The notes: a model not told the origin generated them from the letters alone. Positions 1 to 6,143 are shown, counted from the first letter of the stretch. The stretch: DNA of 6,803 nucleotides from Candidatus Heimdallarchaeota archaeon LC_3 (GCA_001940645.1 MDVS01000064.1:1-6803), one strand, 5' to 3'. A program made the numbers and translations.

Positions 1-404
1 ATCCAACGTCTGGTGAACGTATTTTCTATAAAAAAGCATTTGTGACCTTAAAAGCAGGAGGACAGAGCATAATCTATGGATACAAGAGTGAAAAATATAA
101 AAATCCGAAATTTATCATGGTTAACCCTAAACGTAAACATATGCCAGATCCAAGAACCATTTATCGTGATTACACTTTTAGATGGATTATTGAAGTATGT
201 CACAGAGAAATCAAGCAACAATTTAATATTGGTAAGTGTCAAAGCCGTGATATGTGGATTGTTAATGGTTTTCTCATGCTTCTAGGGTTTACGTTCTCTG
301 TCTGGAAAATTTCAGTCTTTTTTGAAAGTCAAGAAGGTGAAAACATTCCTGGATGTCCAACATGGGCTAATGACTTTCATGAAGAATATATTAAACGTAA
401 TTGA
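1..404 (+). CDS. DDE transposase, C-terminal part (5' truncated by window edge)
   Basis: The frame is open from position 3 through to the stop at 402-404, so the gene begins outside the window; the GTG at 42 is internal. The C-terminal catalytic block is visible: RWIIEVCHREIKQ, with the presumed third acidic residue of the DDE triad (Glu, codon 192-194), followed by G-K-C-Q-S-R and a hydrophobic helix (VNGFLMLLGFTFSVW). This arrangement of Y/F-R-W-x-I-E, H-R-E-x-K-Q and C-Q-S-R is typical of IS4/IS701-like transposases with an RNase-H fold, which cut and join DNA ends during transposition. I cannot assign the exact IS family from the C-terminus alone. Only about 134 codons are present, where such proteins usually have 300-450. 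The contig edge inside it suggests a multicopy element. Whether the element is intact cannot be told. Confidence 0.8.
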   Translation, partial: PTSGERIFYKKAFVTLKAGGQSIIYGYKSEKYKNPKFIMVNPKRKHMPDPRTIYRDYTFRWIIEVCHREIKQQFNIGKCQSRDMWIVNGFLMLLGFTFSVWKISVFFESQEGENIPGCPTWANDFHEEYIKRN

Positions 405-430
405 TAAGAGAATTTTGAAATCAAGGAGAA
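1..430 (+). mobile_element. Right end of an insertion sequence (boundary approximate)
   Basis: The transposase gene implies an insertion sequence whose left part is outside the window. The right terminal inverted repeat should lie within some tens to about 150 bases after the stop at 404. It cannot be recognised without the left end, so the 3' boundary given is only nominal. No target-site duplication can be tested here. Confidence 0.45.
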
Positions 431-556
431 ATGAAAGATGTAAATAACCGAAAAATTCAAGAGATTAAAAAGTGCAACTCGAGTAGTTATTCAAATAATT
501 TTGTAAAAAATGATATTTTGTTAGATAAAAAAGACAATTATAATTTTAGGGATTAG
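431..556 (+). CDS. Possible small ORF, 41 aa, unknown
   Basis: An ATG at 431 follows AAGGAG (423-428) by only two bases and opens a 41-codon frame ending in TAG at 554-556. The product is very polar and Asn/Lys-rich (begins MKDVNNRKIQEIKK; contains one Cys) with no recognisable domain, signal peptide or membrane segment. It lies between the transposase and the membrane-protein gene, whose TTG start comes two bases after this stop, so it could be a leader cistron or a residue of the insertion sequence. The spacing of the ribosome site is shorter than usual. The AT-rich composition makes a chance ORF of this length plausible. Confidence 0.3.
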   Translation: MKDVNNRKIQEIKKCNSSSYSNNFVKNDILLDKKDNYNFRD

Positions 557-558
557 AT

Positions 559-1179
559 TTGGGTTTTACATCATTTAAATTTACAACAGCATCCTCCAAG
601 GAAGAATTGATCCATTCTGTTACAAATTGGATTCATAACACTGAGTTTGGTAAAAATTATACTCTAATGGATGATGAAATACCTGATACCTTTTATTTAA
701 AAAAATTGAAATCTATTTTTTCATATCCGACCATTATAAAAATCACATTTATAAAAAGTGATCGCAGAGTTGAAGTAACAATTACAGCTTTTGTTCAATT
801 TAATTCTTGGTTACTCACTCCTCAAACAAGAATTTATCTACCGCTGAAAAAGGGATTACTAGCTTGGAGACAACGTTCCAGAGCTTCAAAAGACATGAAA
901 AATCTTTTAGAGCACTTGAAAATCACACTTTTCGAACGCTCTGACGTGGGCGATAGGAATATCACTATCTTCTTTAAAATTTTTGTTGGGTATGGTTTTT
1001 TTCTCTTTGTGATACTATTATTCTCAATTCCTGCCACTTTTTTGGGTCTTGGTTTAGTGTCAGGATCTTTTGAACTTATTATTATCGGTGGAATTATTCT
1101 TGTATTAGAAACTATTTTCTTAGGATTTTGGATAAAATCTTATTTTAAGTCAGGAAGAAATAATTTAAAATCAATTTGA
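559..1179 (+). CDS. Membrane protein with two C-terminal helices, unknown function
   Basis: The gene encodes 206 aa. An in-frame stop at 547-549 leaves TTG 559 as the only early start; AGGGATTAG just upstream is a weak ribosome site. Residues 1-130 look soluble and mixed alpha/beta, with an amphipathic N-terminal helix (EELIHSVTNWI), a strand pair around 56-80 (YPTIIKITFIK, RRVEVTITAF) and a basic helix (LLAWRQRSRASKDMKNLLEHLK, about 100-121). Two hydrophobic segments follow at about 137-165 and 171-193, joined by a short loop, and the tail is basic (KSYFKSGRNNLKSI). The positive residues flanking both helices suggest that both ends are cytoplasmic, forming a helical hairpin. There is no signal peptide. 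I do not recognise the family. It stands apart from downstream genes, with 215 bp to the next. Confidence 0.7.
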   Translation: MGFTSFKFTTASSKEELIHSVTNWIHNTEFGKNYTLMDDEIPDTFYLKKLKSIFSYPTIIKITFIKSDRRVEVTITAFVQFNSWLLTPQTRIYLPLKKGLLAWRQRSRASKDMKNLLEHLKITLFERSDVGDRNITIFFKIFVGYGFFLFVILLFSIPATFLGLGLVSGSFELIIIGGIILVLETIFLGFWIKSYFKSGRNNLKSI

Positions 1180-1370
1180 CTTCTGGATATTCACTAGTTT
1201 CGGTTAACATGCATTATTAATTTCTCAGCACAATAATTTCTAAATAAAAATATCGAATAAAATTATTTGTCGGTATTAGAATAATGATTGCAGCATGAGA
1301 TAGACGTTATTCTTGTAATGACGTGGGAATATCAAATATAATCTTTACTTTCAATTAAGTAATTAGAGTA

Positions 1371-1386
1371 AATTATAACTGAAGGT
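1371..1386 (+). promoter_or_regulatory. TATA-like box and ribosome site before the 1395 gene
   Basis: AATTATAACT at 1371-1380 is a TATA-like stretch ending about 15 bases before the ATG at 1395. GAAGGT at 1381-1386 is a Shine-Dalgarno-like motif with 8 bases of spacing, which supports the ATG. The TATA-like part is weak evidence in such AT-rich DNA, while the ribosome site is reasonable. The rest of the 1180-1394 gap holds only AT-rich sequence and an 8-bp inverted repeat (1232-1239 with 1260-1267). Confidence 0.3.
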
Positions 1387-1394
1387 AAAGAAAA

Positions 1395-1796
1395 ATGCAA
1401 ATAAAGAAAGTTACAGTCGGAATAACAAGAAAAATTAACTTAGGGAACTACGAGACAAAAGATTTCCAGTTAACTGCAGAAGTAGAATTGGAAGAAGGAG
1501 AAAGTCTATTTGATGTCAGTAATAAGGTAAGACAAACACTGGAACATCAATTAGAAGGATGGGAAATGGAAACGAAAGGAATAACACCAAAAATCTCCAA
1601 TGCTTCAGAGTTATTGCCTCCAAAAATAGTGGATGATACAAAAACTCAACAAAACGATTTTATCTGCCCAGTATGTAGCGAAAAGATGCAGAAAAAAGAA
1701 GGAAAGGAATATTATCTTTGCAAAAAGCATTGGGATTATCCTTCAATGATTGAAAAGGGAGAAGTAAAAGAAAGATATCAAAATCAATTGAAGTAA
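1395..1796 (+). CDS. Small protein with C-terminal CxxC/CxxH zinc knuckle
   Basis: The gene encodes 133 aa and starts at an ATG with GAAGGT 8 bases upstream. Residues 1-60 form a compact domain: two strands (KKVTVGITRKINLGNYETKDF and QLTAEVELEEGE), then an amphipathic helix (SLFDVSNKVRQTLEHQLEGW). Similar N-terminal layouts (I-T/K-N-L-G-N-Y-E, strand, E-E-G-E, helix) are common in short uncharacterised prokaryotic and viral proteins, but I cannot name the family. A linker rich in Ser, Pro and Asp follows. A zinc-binding knuckle comes next: Cys91-x2-Cys94, then Cys109-x2-His112. The tail KERYQNQLK recurs in the next gene. Together these suggest a nucleic-acid-binding or adaptor role, which is inference. 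It leads a run of small genes, 20 bp before the next start, and may be co-transcribed with them. Confidence 0.75.
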   Translation: MQIKKVTVGITRKINLGNYETKDFQLTAEVELEEGESLFDVSNKVRQTLEHQLEGWEMETKGITPKISNASELLPPKIVDDTKTQQNDFICPVCSEKMQKKEGKEYYLCKKHWDYPSMIEKGEVKERYQNQLK

Positions 1797-2240
1797 GAAT
1801 AAAAGGGGTCAAGCCATTGAAGCTGAAAAAAAGACGATTGGGAAGAGGCAGACTTCCTGTAGGCATGGGGAGAGAAGGAATAATTAAAAAAATTGAGGAA
1901 TTAACATTATCAATAGATCGCTGGGCAAGAGTAATCCCTGGAAGATTTTTTAGGTGTAAAGCAACTCAAGAAGTCGTAGAGATTATTCCAAATATGCAAA
2001 ATAAAAAAACAAGAGAAAAGTATCAAAACCAGACGAAGTAAGAATAATAAGGGATCAGACCATTGAAACTAAACAAGAGACAATTAGGAAGAGGCAAGCA
2101 TCAATTAGGAATGGGACAGGGGTTAATTAAAAACCTTGTCAATGGATCACTGGGCACGAGTAGTTCCTATAAGATTCTTTCCGTGTAAAGCAACACAGGA
2201 AGTAGTAGAAATTATGTATGATCATCAAAATTCTAAAACT
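1767..2240 (+). repeat. Diverged tandem duplication, two units of about 230-245 bp
   Basis: Unit 1 is about 1767-2011 and unit 2 about 2012-2240. Each begins with codons for KERYQNQLK or REKYQNQTK, continues through TAAGAATAA, a spacer with AGGGGTCA or AGGGATCA, a TTG start, and the basic-protein gene. The offset between equivalent points is 245-246 bp (stops 1794 and 2039; starts 1817 and 2063). The matching tails show that the duplicated segment began inside the 3' end of the zinc-knuckle gene. Confidence 0.7.
1817..2041 (+). CDS. Small basic protein, 74 aa, unknown (first of a tandem pair)
   Basis: The TTG start at 1817 follows AAAGGGGTC (1802-1810). The same start and upstream region recur in the downstream copy, which supports it. 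The N-terminus is strongly basic (LKLKKRRLGRGRLP), followed by a helix (REGIIKKIEELTLSIDRWARV) and a segment PGRFFRCKATQEVVEII. That core is the part conserved in the broken copy (DHWARVVPIRFFPCKATQEVVEI). No known domain is recognised; the charge suggests nucleic-acid or ribosome binding, which is a guess. The last nine residues, EKYQNQTK plus a preceding Arg, match the C-terminus of the upstream zinc-knuckle protein, so this gene's natural end seems to have been replaced at the duplication junction. The conserved core argues that it was once under selection. Confidence 0.6.
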   Translation: MKLKKRRLGRGRLPVGMGREGIIKKIEELTLSIDRWARVIPGRFFRCKATQEVVEIIPNMQNKKTREKYQNQTK

Positions 2241-2282
2241 TCATTTGTAAAACTAAAGGTAAGGAGAATATTTCTAAAATGA
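2063..2282 (+). pseudogene. Frameshifted second copy of the 74-aa gene
   Basis: TTG 2063 and its upstream AAGGGATCAGACCA match the previous gene. In the first frame it reads LKLNKRQLGRGKHQLGMGQG, then goes out of frame and stops at 2186-2188. The homologous frame resumes at about 2140 with SMDHWARVVPIRFFPCKATQ and runs to TGA at 2280-2282 (ending FLK). Relative to the first copy, about 14 bases are missing near 2137, which shifts the frame, and one codon is missing near 2120. Nucleotide similarity is clear along the whole unit but well below identity, so the duplication is not recent. The segment after about 2240 (FVKLKVRRIFLK) probably keeps the original C-terminus of the family. An alternative is programmed frameshifting, for which I see no slippery site. 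Confidence 0.65.
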
Positions 2283-2397
2283 GTGTTCTACTATAGGATC
2301 TGCTATATAAATGAAGGATTAATAACAAACCGTCAAATTAAAAGAATTACTTAGAATGTTAATATCATGACCATCTCATTCAATTAATTTTGCATAT

Positions 2398-2423
2398 GAT
2401 CAGTTTTTTGATTTAGATCAGTT
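2398..2423. promoter_or_regulatory. 8-bp direct repeat upstream of the nuclease gene
   Basis: GATCAGTT occurs at 2398-2405 and again at 2416-2423, 18 bp start to start, within the 192-bp gap before the gene at 2475. A spaced direct repeat here could be a regulator site, but it lies 50-75 bases before the start and could be chance. The strongest TATA-like box in the gap is CTATATAAAT at 2303-2312, about 160 bases before the gene, too far for a short leader. Confidence 0.2.
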
Positions 2424-2474
2424 AGATATTATTTCTTAGCTAAAAATGCGTCAAAACAAATTGGGTAGGATGAA

Positions 2475-4073
2475 TTGACTAAAAGCGTTGCTCATCTCTT
2501 TACAACAATAGATGGAATATTAAAAGATTCGATTGTACATTTCATCTCTCATGAATCGAATGGTATAATATTGTGCCAAATACACCTTCCTTTAAAAAGC
2601 AAAGAACATTTCACAAAGGATCAAATAGGTCTTGAAGGATATTGCTTTGGTATTATGGAGGGAATAGCGTTCAAAGATTACATAAGTTCTCATAACTTTA
2701 AAATCTCGCTGGAGGATTTTGATGGAGGGATAATCTATGACGAAACAATTCAGGAGGACGGAGGAAACTTTACATTTCAGTTTATAACTCGAAGCAAAGG
2801 AATTCTGATGGAAGATCAAATCTCTCAAATAGAAAATCTGTTCCCAGAATTAGGATCAATAGAGCAAATCGCAAAAATTCACTTAAAATCAAAATATTCC
2901 AGAAATAAGAATGAAGAGTTCCGCTTGACCATCGATGTTTGTCAACTAAACCTAAGTTATTTCAGGAAAGATCTAATCCTAAAGCATTACCTAAATGATT
3001 GTGTAAAAGAAAAATTTTCGATTTTCTTCGTTGTAGGTGATAAAAAGTATGAGATTAAAGAAGAGACCAAGATAGAGGATCACAGAACTCTGAAAAATTA
3101 TAAATTCTTTTTAAGAATAGCTAAAATGAAGGGTAAATATAATAAATGTTCGACCATTGATATAAATACAAATTTTCAACCAACTTTAGAAAATTCCGAT
3201 TTTTTTCAAAATATGAGAAGATTCTTGGACGAACTAGAAATAAATAAAATTCAACATTCAATAAATCATCAATTAGTCAAAAAATATTGGAAATCTGAAT
3301 CTACTCAGATTTATGGAGTTCCAGCCTCAAGATTCTTAGATTTAGAATCCTATTCAGATGATCTAGTCCTTGATGGGACATTCTCATCCAAGCGTATTCA
3401 AATCATTATTTTACAAGACATTGTTGAAGTCATTAATGAGTTGTTGTTATTAAAAATTCATCCGTATGAGATCCTGCGATCATTCACACTTCGGTTAAAG
3501 GGATTTATTAGTCGGATAGATGATTCGCCTTACAATACCCTTGTGAACTATTTAGATCCACTAGAATTATTATCTTCTTGGGAATTCATTCAAAAGAGAT
3601 TGAAAATAGACGATCCTGTTGTGGGAAATATATTAACCTCTATTTTAAATGAATTAGAGTTGTTTAATTCAATTATCGATAATAAAAAACAAAAAGTCTA
3701 CCGCCTCTTGAATCAAAATGAAATACATATTCAAAAATATCTTAGCCACCACCTTAAAAATATTGAGCATTTAAGAGAGATTGGATCATTTTCTGGGAGA
3801 ATAGATTTTGTCTTCTTCTTGAATGTGGACCAAACTCGAGTGAAAATCGGAATTGAAGTGAAAAAAGTCAAAGAAAACAACTCATTCTTCAATGTAATAG
3901 GGCAATGCTTTACAAGAGTGATTATTGATGGAGTCACTCATTGTATCGCGGTAATCTTTGATTTATCTGATGACCAAAATTTCTTTAAACGCTATAAGGC
4001 ACGATCCCAGTTTGGGGAATCTGTGACCGTAATCATTTATAGTTGTCCTCCATTAGCCGGTGAATCCGAATGA
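2475..4073 (+). CDS. Protein with C-terminal PD-(D/E)XK nuclease-like domain, 532 aa
   Basis: An in-frame stop at 2466-2468 leaves TTG 2475 as the only start that keeps the N-terminus; GGTAGGATG lies just before it. Residues 1-240 are rich in predicted beta strands, and about 240-405 are mostly helical (LDELEINKIQHSINHQLVKK; IQIIILQDIVEVINELLLLK). I recognise neither part. Residues 414-525 fit a restriction-endonuclease-like core. A helix carries Glu416 (NEIHIQKYLSHHL), GRIDFVFFLN gives Asp444, KIGIEVKK gives the E-x-K pair Glu461 and Lys463, and a helix follows with Gln477 (VIGQCFTRVI). Two hydrophobic strands come after (THCIAVIFDL, SVTVIIYSC). D-(16)-E-x-K plus Gln is the standard metal-dependent catalytic layout, so an active DNase is likely. 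The layout resembles C-terminal nuclease domains of type II restriction and other defence proteins; the long N-terminal part may be the sensor or target-recognition part. No methyltransferase lies beside it. Confidence 0.75.
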   Translation: MTKSVAHLFTTIDGILKDSIVHFISHESNGIILCQIHLPLKSKEHFTKDQIGLEGYCFGIMEGIAFKDYISSHNFKISLEDFDGGIIYDETIQEDGGNFTFQFITRSKGILMEDQISQIENLFPELGSIEQIAKIHLKSKYSRNKNEEFRLTIDVCQLNLSYFRKDLILKHYLNDCVKEKFSIFFVVGDKKYEIKEETKIEDHRTLKNYKFFLRIAKMKGKYNKCSTIDINTNFQPTLENSDFFQNMRRFLDELEINKIQHSINHQLVKKYWKSESTQIYGVPASRFLDLESYSDDLVLDGTFSSKRIQIIILQDIVEVINELLLLKIHPYEILRSFTLRLKGFISRIDDSPYNTLVNYLDPLELLSSWEFIQKRLKIDDPVVGNILTSILNELELFNSIIDNKKQKVYRLLNQNEIHIQKYLSHHLKNIEHLREIGSFSGRIDFVFFLNVDQTRVKIGIEVKKVKENNSFFNVIGQCFTRVIIDGVTHCIAVIFDLSDDQNFFKRYKARSQFGESVTVIIYSCPPLAGESE

Positions 4074-4146
4074 GAAAACGAGGAAAATAATCCAAATTGG
4101 AAAATAGTAATTAAAAAAATTGTTTTGTCAAATCTGCGATAAAATT

Positions 4147-4281
4147 ATGAGAAAAATAAATCAGATCGATAGATCGACCTTTTATGGATGGGTAAATTCA
4201 GATAAATCTCATTTTCGATGGGTATCTGAATTAAAAAATAAAAGTGTAAATGACGACAAAAACAGCAAAATTAATGAATAG
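4147..4281 (+). CDS. Possible small ORF, 44 aa, overlapping the next gene
   Basis: ATG 4147 to TAG 4279-4281 encodes 44 polar residues with an internal near-repeat (FYGWVNSD and FRWVSELK, ten residues apart) that comes from the direct repeat GATGGGTA at 4187-4194 and 4217-4224. The stop overlaps ATG 4274 of the following gene as ATGAATAG, which could couple translation. I see no ribosome site in front of it and no known domain, and the ORF also contains a 10-bp inverted repeat, so the DNA may be regulatory and not coding. Confidence 0.22.
   Translation: MRKINQIDRSTFYGWVNSDKSHFRWVSELKNKSVNDDKNSKINE
4195..4232. repeat. 10-bp inverted repeat before the PLD-like gene
   Basis: AATTCAGATA (4195-4204) and TATCTGAATT (4223-4232) are perfect inverted repeats with an 18-base loop, 18 bases before ATG 4250. 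A second small one, TCGAT-AG-ATCGA, lies at 4166-4177. No T-run follows the stem, so it is not a typical terminator. An operator or RNA hairpin is possible. Confidence 0.4.
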
Positions 4282-5221
4282 AATTTATTATTTTGAATTG
4301 GTCGTTATAATGAGTTCAGAAGAAGAAATAAATGGTATTTTTTACCGCAATTTTTCACTTTATATTCAACCAGCAAAATTACTTGAAGATTTAATCATTG
4401 TTTTTGCTATGGGATCTGCTAATCTAGATATTAATGAAGGATGGGATTGGGAATTTCATACCCTTTATGTTACGGCTGATCCTAATGCTGGAAAAATGGA
4501 ATTGATATATACTCCTGAAGAAAATCAGGAAATTAAGGGGCATCTAGTAACTAATTTACAAGGAATAAAACTTTATTCCAGTTTTGCTCCATTTATAAGA
4601 GGGATCAATGGTCGAATGGAAATAAATACACCTGGAACAACTGAACCAATTGTAGAAAAATTTAAAATCGGTGAGACATTACCTATTGATCATCTAGTCC
4701 ATGTCAAAACAACTTCTTATAATTTTTCAGACCCCCAAGTTGAACTAGATTTAAAAAATTACTTTGAAAGACATACTAGATATGAAGACCAAACAATTAG
4801 AATAATAGAACCCTATCTATCAGAAAGGTTAATTAATTTAGTCGATCAGTCAGTTGATAAAGGAACTAATGTCAAAATATTAACAGTCCAGACCTCAGGT
4901 ATGGATGCGTCCTTTGTAAGGTCTAAGATCGCAACTCTTAGTCAAAAAGATATATCGGTCGAAATAAAACAGATCTGTCGAATTAATCAATCTGTAAACA
5001 TAACTAATAGAAAGACGGACAATCCTTTTCATGATCGAATGGTCATTATTAATAATGGGGTGTTAATGATTGGGGTCTCCTTTAATGGATTATTTAAAAA
5101 TAATACTACTATTCAAGAATATTCTGGCGGTAACACATTAAAAAAGCAGTTTGATGATTGGTTTCAAGGAATTAATATTTCATACGAAAATATCACCCTT
5201 CAATTTAAAGCTTTTACCTAG
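4250..5221 (+). CDS. PLD-superfamily-like protein with variant H-x-R motif, 323 aa
   Basis: Starts are possible at ATG 4250, 4274 or 4310. None has a Shine-Dalgarno site, and TTTATTATTTTG (4283-4294) would suit a leaderless start at 4310 (MSSEEEINGI). Residues about 30-145 are a beta-rich domain I do not recognise. From about 165 a region like a phospholipase-D-type half begins: RIIEPYLSERLINLVDQSVDKG (helix), NVKILTVQ (strand), then Phe260-His261-Asp262-Arg263, a hydrophobic strand (MVIINNGVLMIG) and Gly275-x-Ser277-x-Asn279-Gly. This follows the H-x-K-x4-D-x6-G-x-S-x-N pattern with Arg for Lys and Asn for Asp. HDR-type single-motif members are known in prokaryotic genomes and may dimerise, act as nucleases or be non-catalytic sensors. 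It lies 176 bp after the PD-(D/E)XK gene on the same strand, with the HEPN fragment convergent 45 bp downstream. The superfamily call is fairly sure; the activity is not. Confidence 0.6.
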   Translation: MTTKTAKLMNRIYYFELVVIMSSEEEINGIFYRNFSLYIQPAKLLEDLIIVFAMGSANLDINEGWDWEFHTLYVTADPNAGKMELIYTPEENQEIKGHLVTNLQGIKLYSSFAPFIRGINGRMEINTPGTTEPIVEKFKIGETLPIDHLVHVKTTSYNFSDPQVELDLKNYFERHTRYEDQTIRIIEPYLSERLINLVDQSVDKGTNVKILTVQTSGMDASFVRSKIATLSQKDISVEIKQICRINQSVNITNRKTDNPFHDRMVIINNGVLMIGVSFNGLFKNNTTIQEYSGGNTLKKQFDDWFQGINISYENITLQFKAFT

Positions 5222-5266
5222 TCATTGTAAAAAATTTATCACTGATGTTCCATTTATTATTCTATA

Positions 5267-5776
5267 TTATGAATGTCTACCCCATGCTCTTAATATTCGA
5301 CTAAATATTTCAATAAGCCTTAATCTCAATTCAGCTAAATCAAACAGACTAAATATATTTGAAAAACTTAAGGATGGGAGATTATGAAGTACTCCTTTAT
5401 TATCTCGATTCCAAAATTTAATGATATCATTACCCGCAAATGAAAACCCTCCATGTGCAATTGCATGTCTATAAGATCTTGTATCTGATCTTAAAATATC
5501 AGAATTCATTGAAAAATTAATAGATAATAAAGTTTCAATAATTCCCGACTTCGATTCATCATTAAGACCTCTACAATAATGCCCTACAAAATCTATAACA
5601 ATATCTTCAATCACTTGCCATCGAACTATAATTCCAAACATTGTTAGCAAGACTGAGTTAACTTTATCATCTAATGTTAGTTGAATTTTTTCATAAATAA
5701 CACCTAAACTGCTATCTAAATTACTAAGAAAGTGTTCTAATGGTCGAGAATCTAATGCGTGCTTTTTTAACTCAGT
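5267..5776 (-). pseudogene. HEPN ribonuclease, C-terminal 169 codons (N-terminus displaced)
   Basis: The minus-strand frame matches, codon for codon, residues 84-252 of the protein begun at 6256. It is identical over the part present in both copies (5478-5776) and then adds the true C-terminus and stop (5267-5269). It carries RSYRHAIAHGGFSF: Arg-x4-His (RHAIAH), the catalytic Rx4-6H motif of HEPN ribonucleases, which cleave RNA as dimers in many toxin and phage-defence systems. Helices around it (IIVRWQVIEDIVIDFVGHY; LAELRLRLIEIFSRIL) fit the four-helix HEPN bundle. A TTG at 5650 could begin a 127-aa product, but that is an internal Leu of the longer protein. Upstream, homology stops abruptly at 5776, where the sequence folds back into the repeat at 5767. 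As arranged here it is a truncated gene, yet its sequence is undamaged. It converges with the PLD-like gene. Confidence 0.7.
5478..5776 (-). repeat. Left arm of a perfect 299-bp inverted repeat
   Basis: This arm is the exact reverse complement of 6505-6803; I compared it base by base and found no mismatch. The match is lost just beyond 5776 (partner 6504). On the other side it is cut by the window end, so the true repeat may be longer. It covers codons 84-182 of the HEPN gene. Confidence 0.95.
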
Positions 5777-5957
5777 CTTGCTAACAATGTTTGGAATTAT
5801 AGTTCGATGGCAAGTGATTGAAGATATTGTTATAGATTTTGTAGGGCATTATTGTAGAGGTCTTAATGATGAATCGAAGTCGGGAATTATTGAAACTTTA
5901 TTATCTATTAATTTTTCAATGAATTCTGATATTTTAAGATCAGATACAAGATCTTAA
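5767..5957 (+). pseudogene. Third, partial copy of the HEPN gene (no N- or C-terminus)
   Basis: 5767-5956 is the exact reverse complement of 5472-5661 (190 bp), and 5767-5950 is a direct copy of 6620-6803. With the left arm it makes a long hairpin with a 105-bp spacer (5662-5766). In frame it reads LLTMFGIIVRWQVIED through ILRSDTRS and stops at 5955-5957, just before the catalytic RHAIAH would begin. It therefore cannot make an active HEPN. No start with a ribosome site precedes it. Confidence 0.9.
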
Positions 5958-5969
5958 AATACCAGAATT
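5922..5969. repeat. Hairpin, 20-bp stem with one mismatch, 8-base loop
   Basis: The left stem AATTCTGATATTTTAAGATC (5922-5941) pairs with 5950-5969 (mismatch at 5962) around the loop AGATACAA. The inner 7 bp (TAAGATC/GATCTTA) exist natively in the HEPN gene. The outer 13 bp pair only because sequence after 5956 repeats the opposite strand for about 13 more bases before turning into unrelated DNA. Confidence 0.85.
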
Positions 5970-6143
5970 TAAGGCATCCATTATTTCAGTGCTCATAGCG
6001 TCCCAAGTAACAAGATTTGGGAATCGATTACGTAAAAATTCTACTGTTGTTCCATTTTCAGCTGTTTTTCTTCCTTCTATAAACGATAGAAAATCTCTTT
6101 CATCTTCGGGTTGGTCTAATATACTAAACACAACAAATAACAT
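5940..6143 (-). CDS. Unknown ORF, 67 aa, with a C-terminus made of HEPN-derived DNA
   Basis: The minus-strand ORF starts at ATG 6143; the frame stays open back to a TAG near 6187 with no earlier usual start. About 58 residues are unique (MLFVVFSILDQPEDERDFLS, then TVEFLRNRFPNLVTWDAMST and EIMDAL). They look protein-like, with a hydrophobic N-terminal helix followed by charged helices, but I recognise no family. The final residues NSGILRSCI arise from the fold-back sequence 5940-5969 and mirror NSDILRSD of the HEPN protein, so the native C-terminus is probably lost and this is a truncated gene. It is divergent from the HEPN start at 6256, across about 112 bp that would hold both promoters. Confidence 0.4.
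   Translation of the reverse strand: MLFVVFSILDQPEDERDFLSFIEGRKTAENGTTVEFLRNRFPNLVTWDAMSTEIMDALNSGILRSCI

Noticed and set aside
48..285. Other-frame and minus-strand ORFs under the transposase
   Set aside because: Shadows of the transposase frame, which alone carries the DDE motif.
834..1037. Minus-strand ORF inside the membrane-protein gene
   Set aside because: Antisense shadow; the plus strand has the longer, better-structured frame with two membrane segments.
1232..1267. 8-bp AT-only inverted repeat (AATAATTT/AAATTATT) as a terminator for the membrane-protein gene
   Set aside because: The stem has no G or C, the loop is 20 bases, and such repeats are expected by chance in DNA this AT-rich.
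1660..1866. Minus-strand ORF across the two small genes
   Set aside because: Antisense to the zinc knuckle and to the duplicated spacer, with no ribosome site or domain.
2592..3937. Minus-strand ORFs (2592-2828, 3731-3937) inside the nuclease gene
   Set aside because: Antisense shadows of a 532-codon frame that carries clear catalytic motifs.
4091..4101. Palindrome TCCAAATTGGA after the nuclease gene as a terminator
   Set aside because: Five-base stem around one base and no T-run directly after; too weak to call.
5151..5387. Plus-strand 78-codon ORF
   Set aside because: It overlaps the end of the PLD-like gene in another frame and then runs antisense to the HEPN C-terminus; its translation has no protein-like pattern.
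5267..5650. A complete 127-aa HEPN protein starting at TTG 5650
   Set aside because: The same frame continues upstream to 5776 with identity to the gene at 6256, so this TTG is an internal leucine (residue 126) and the short version would lack half of the protein.
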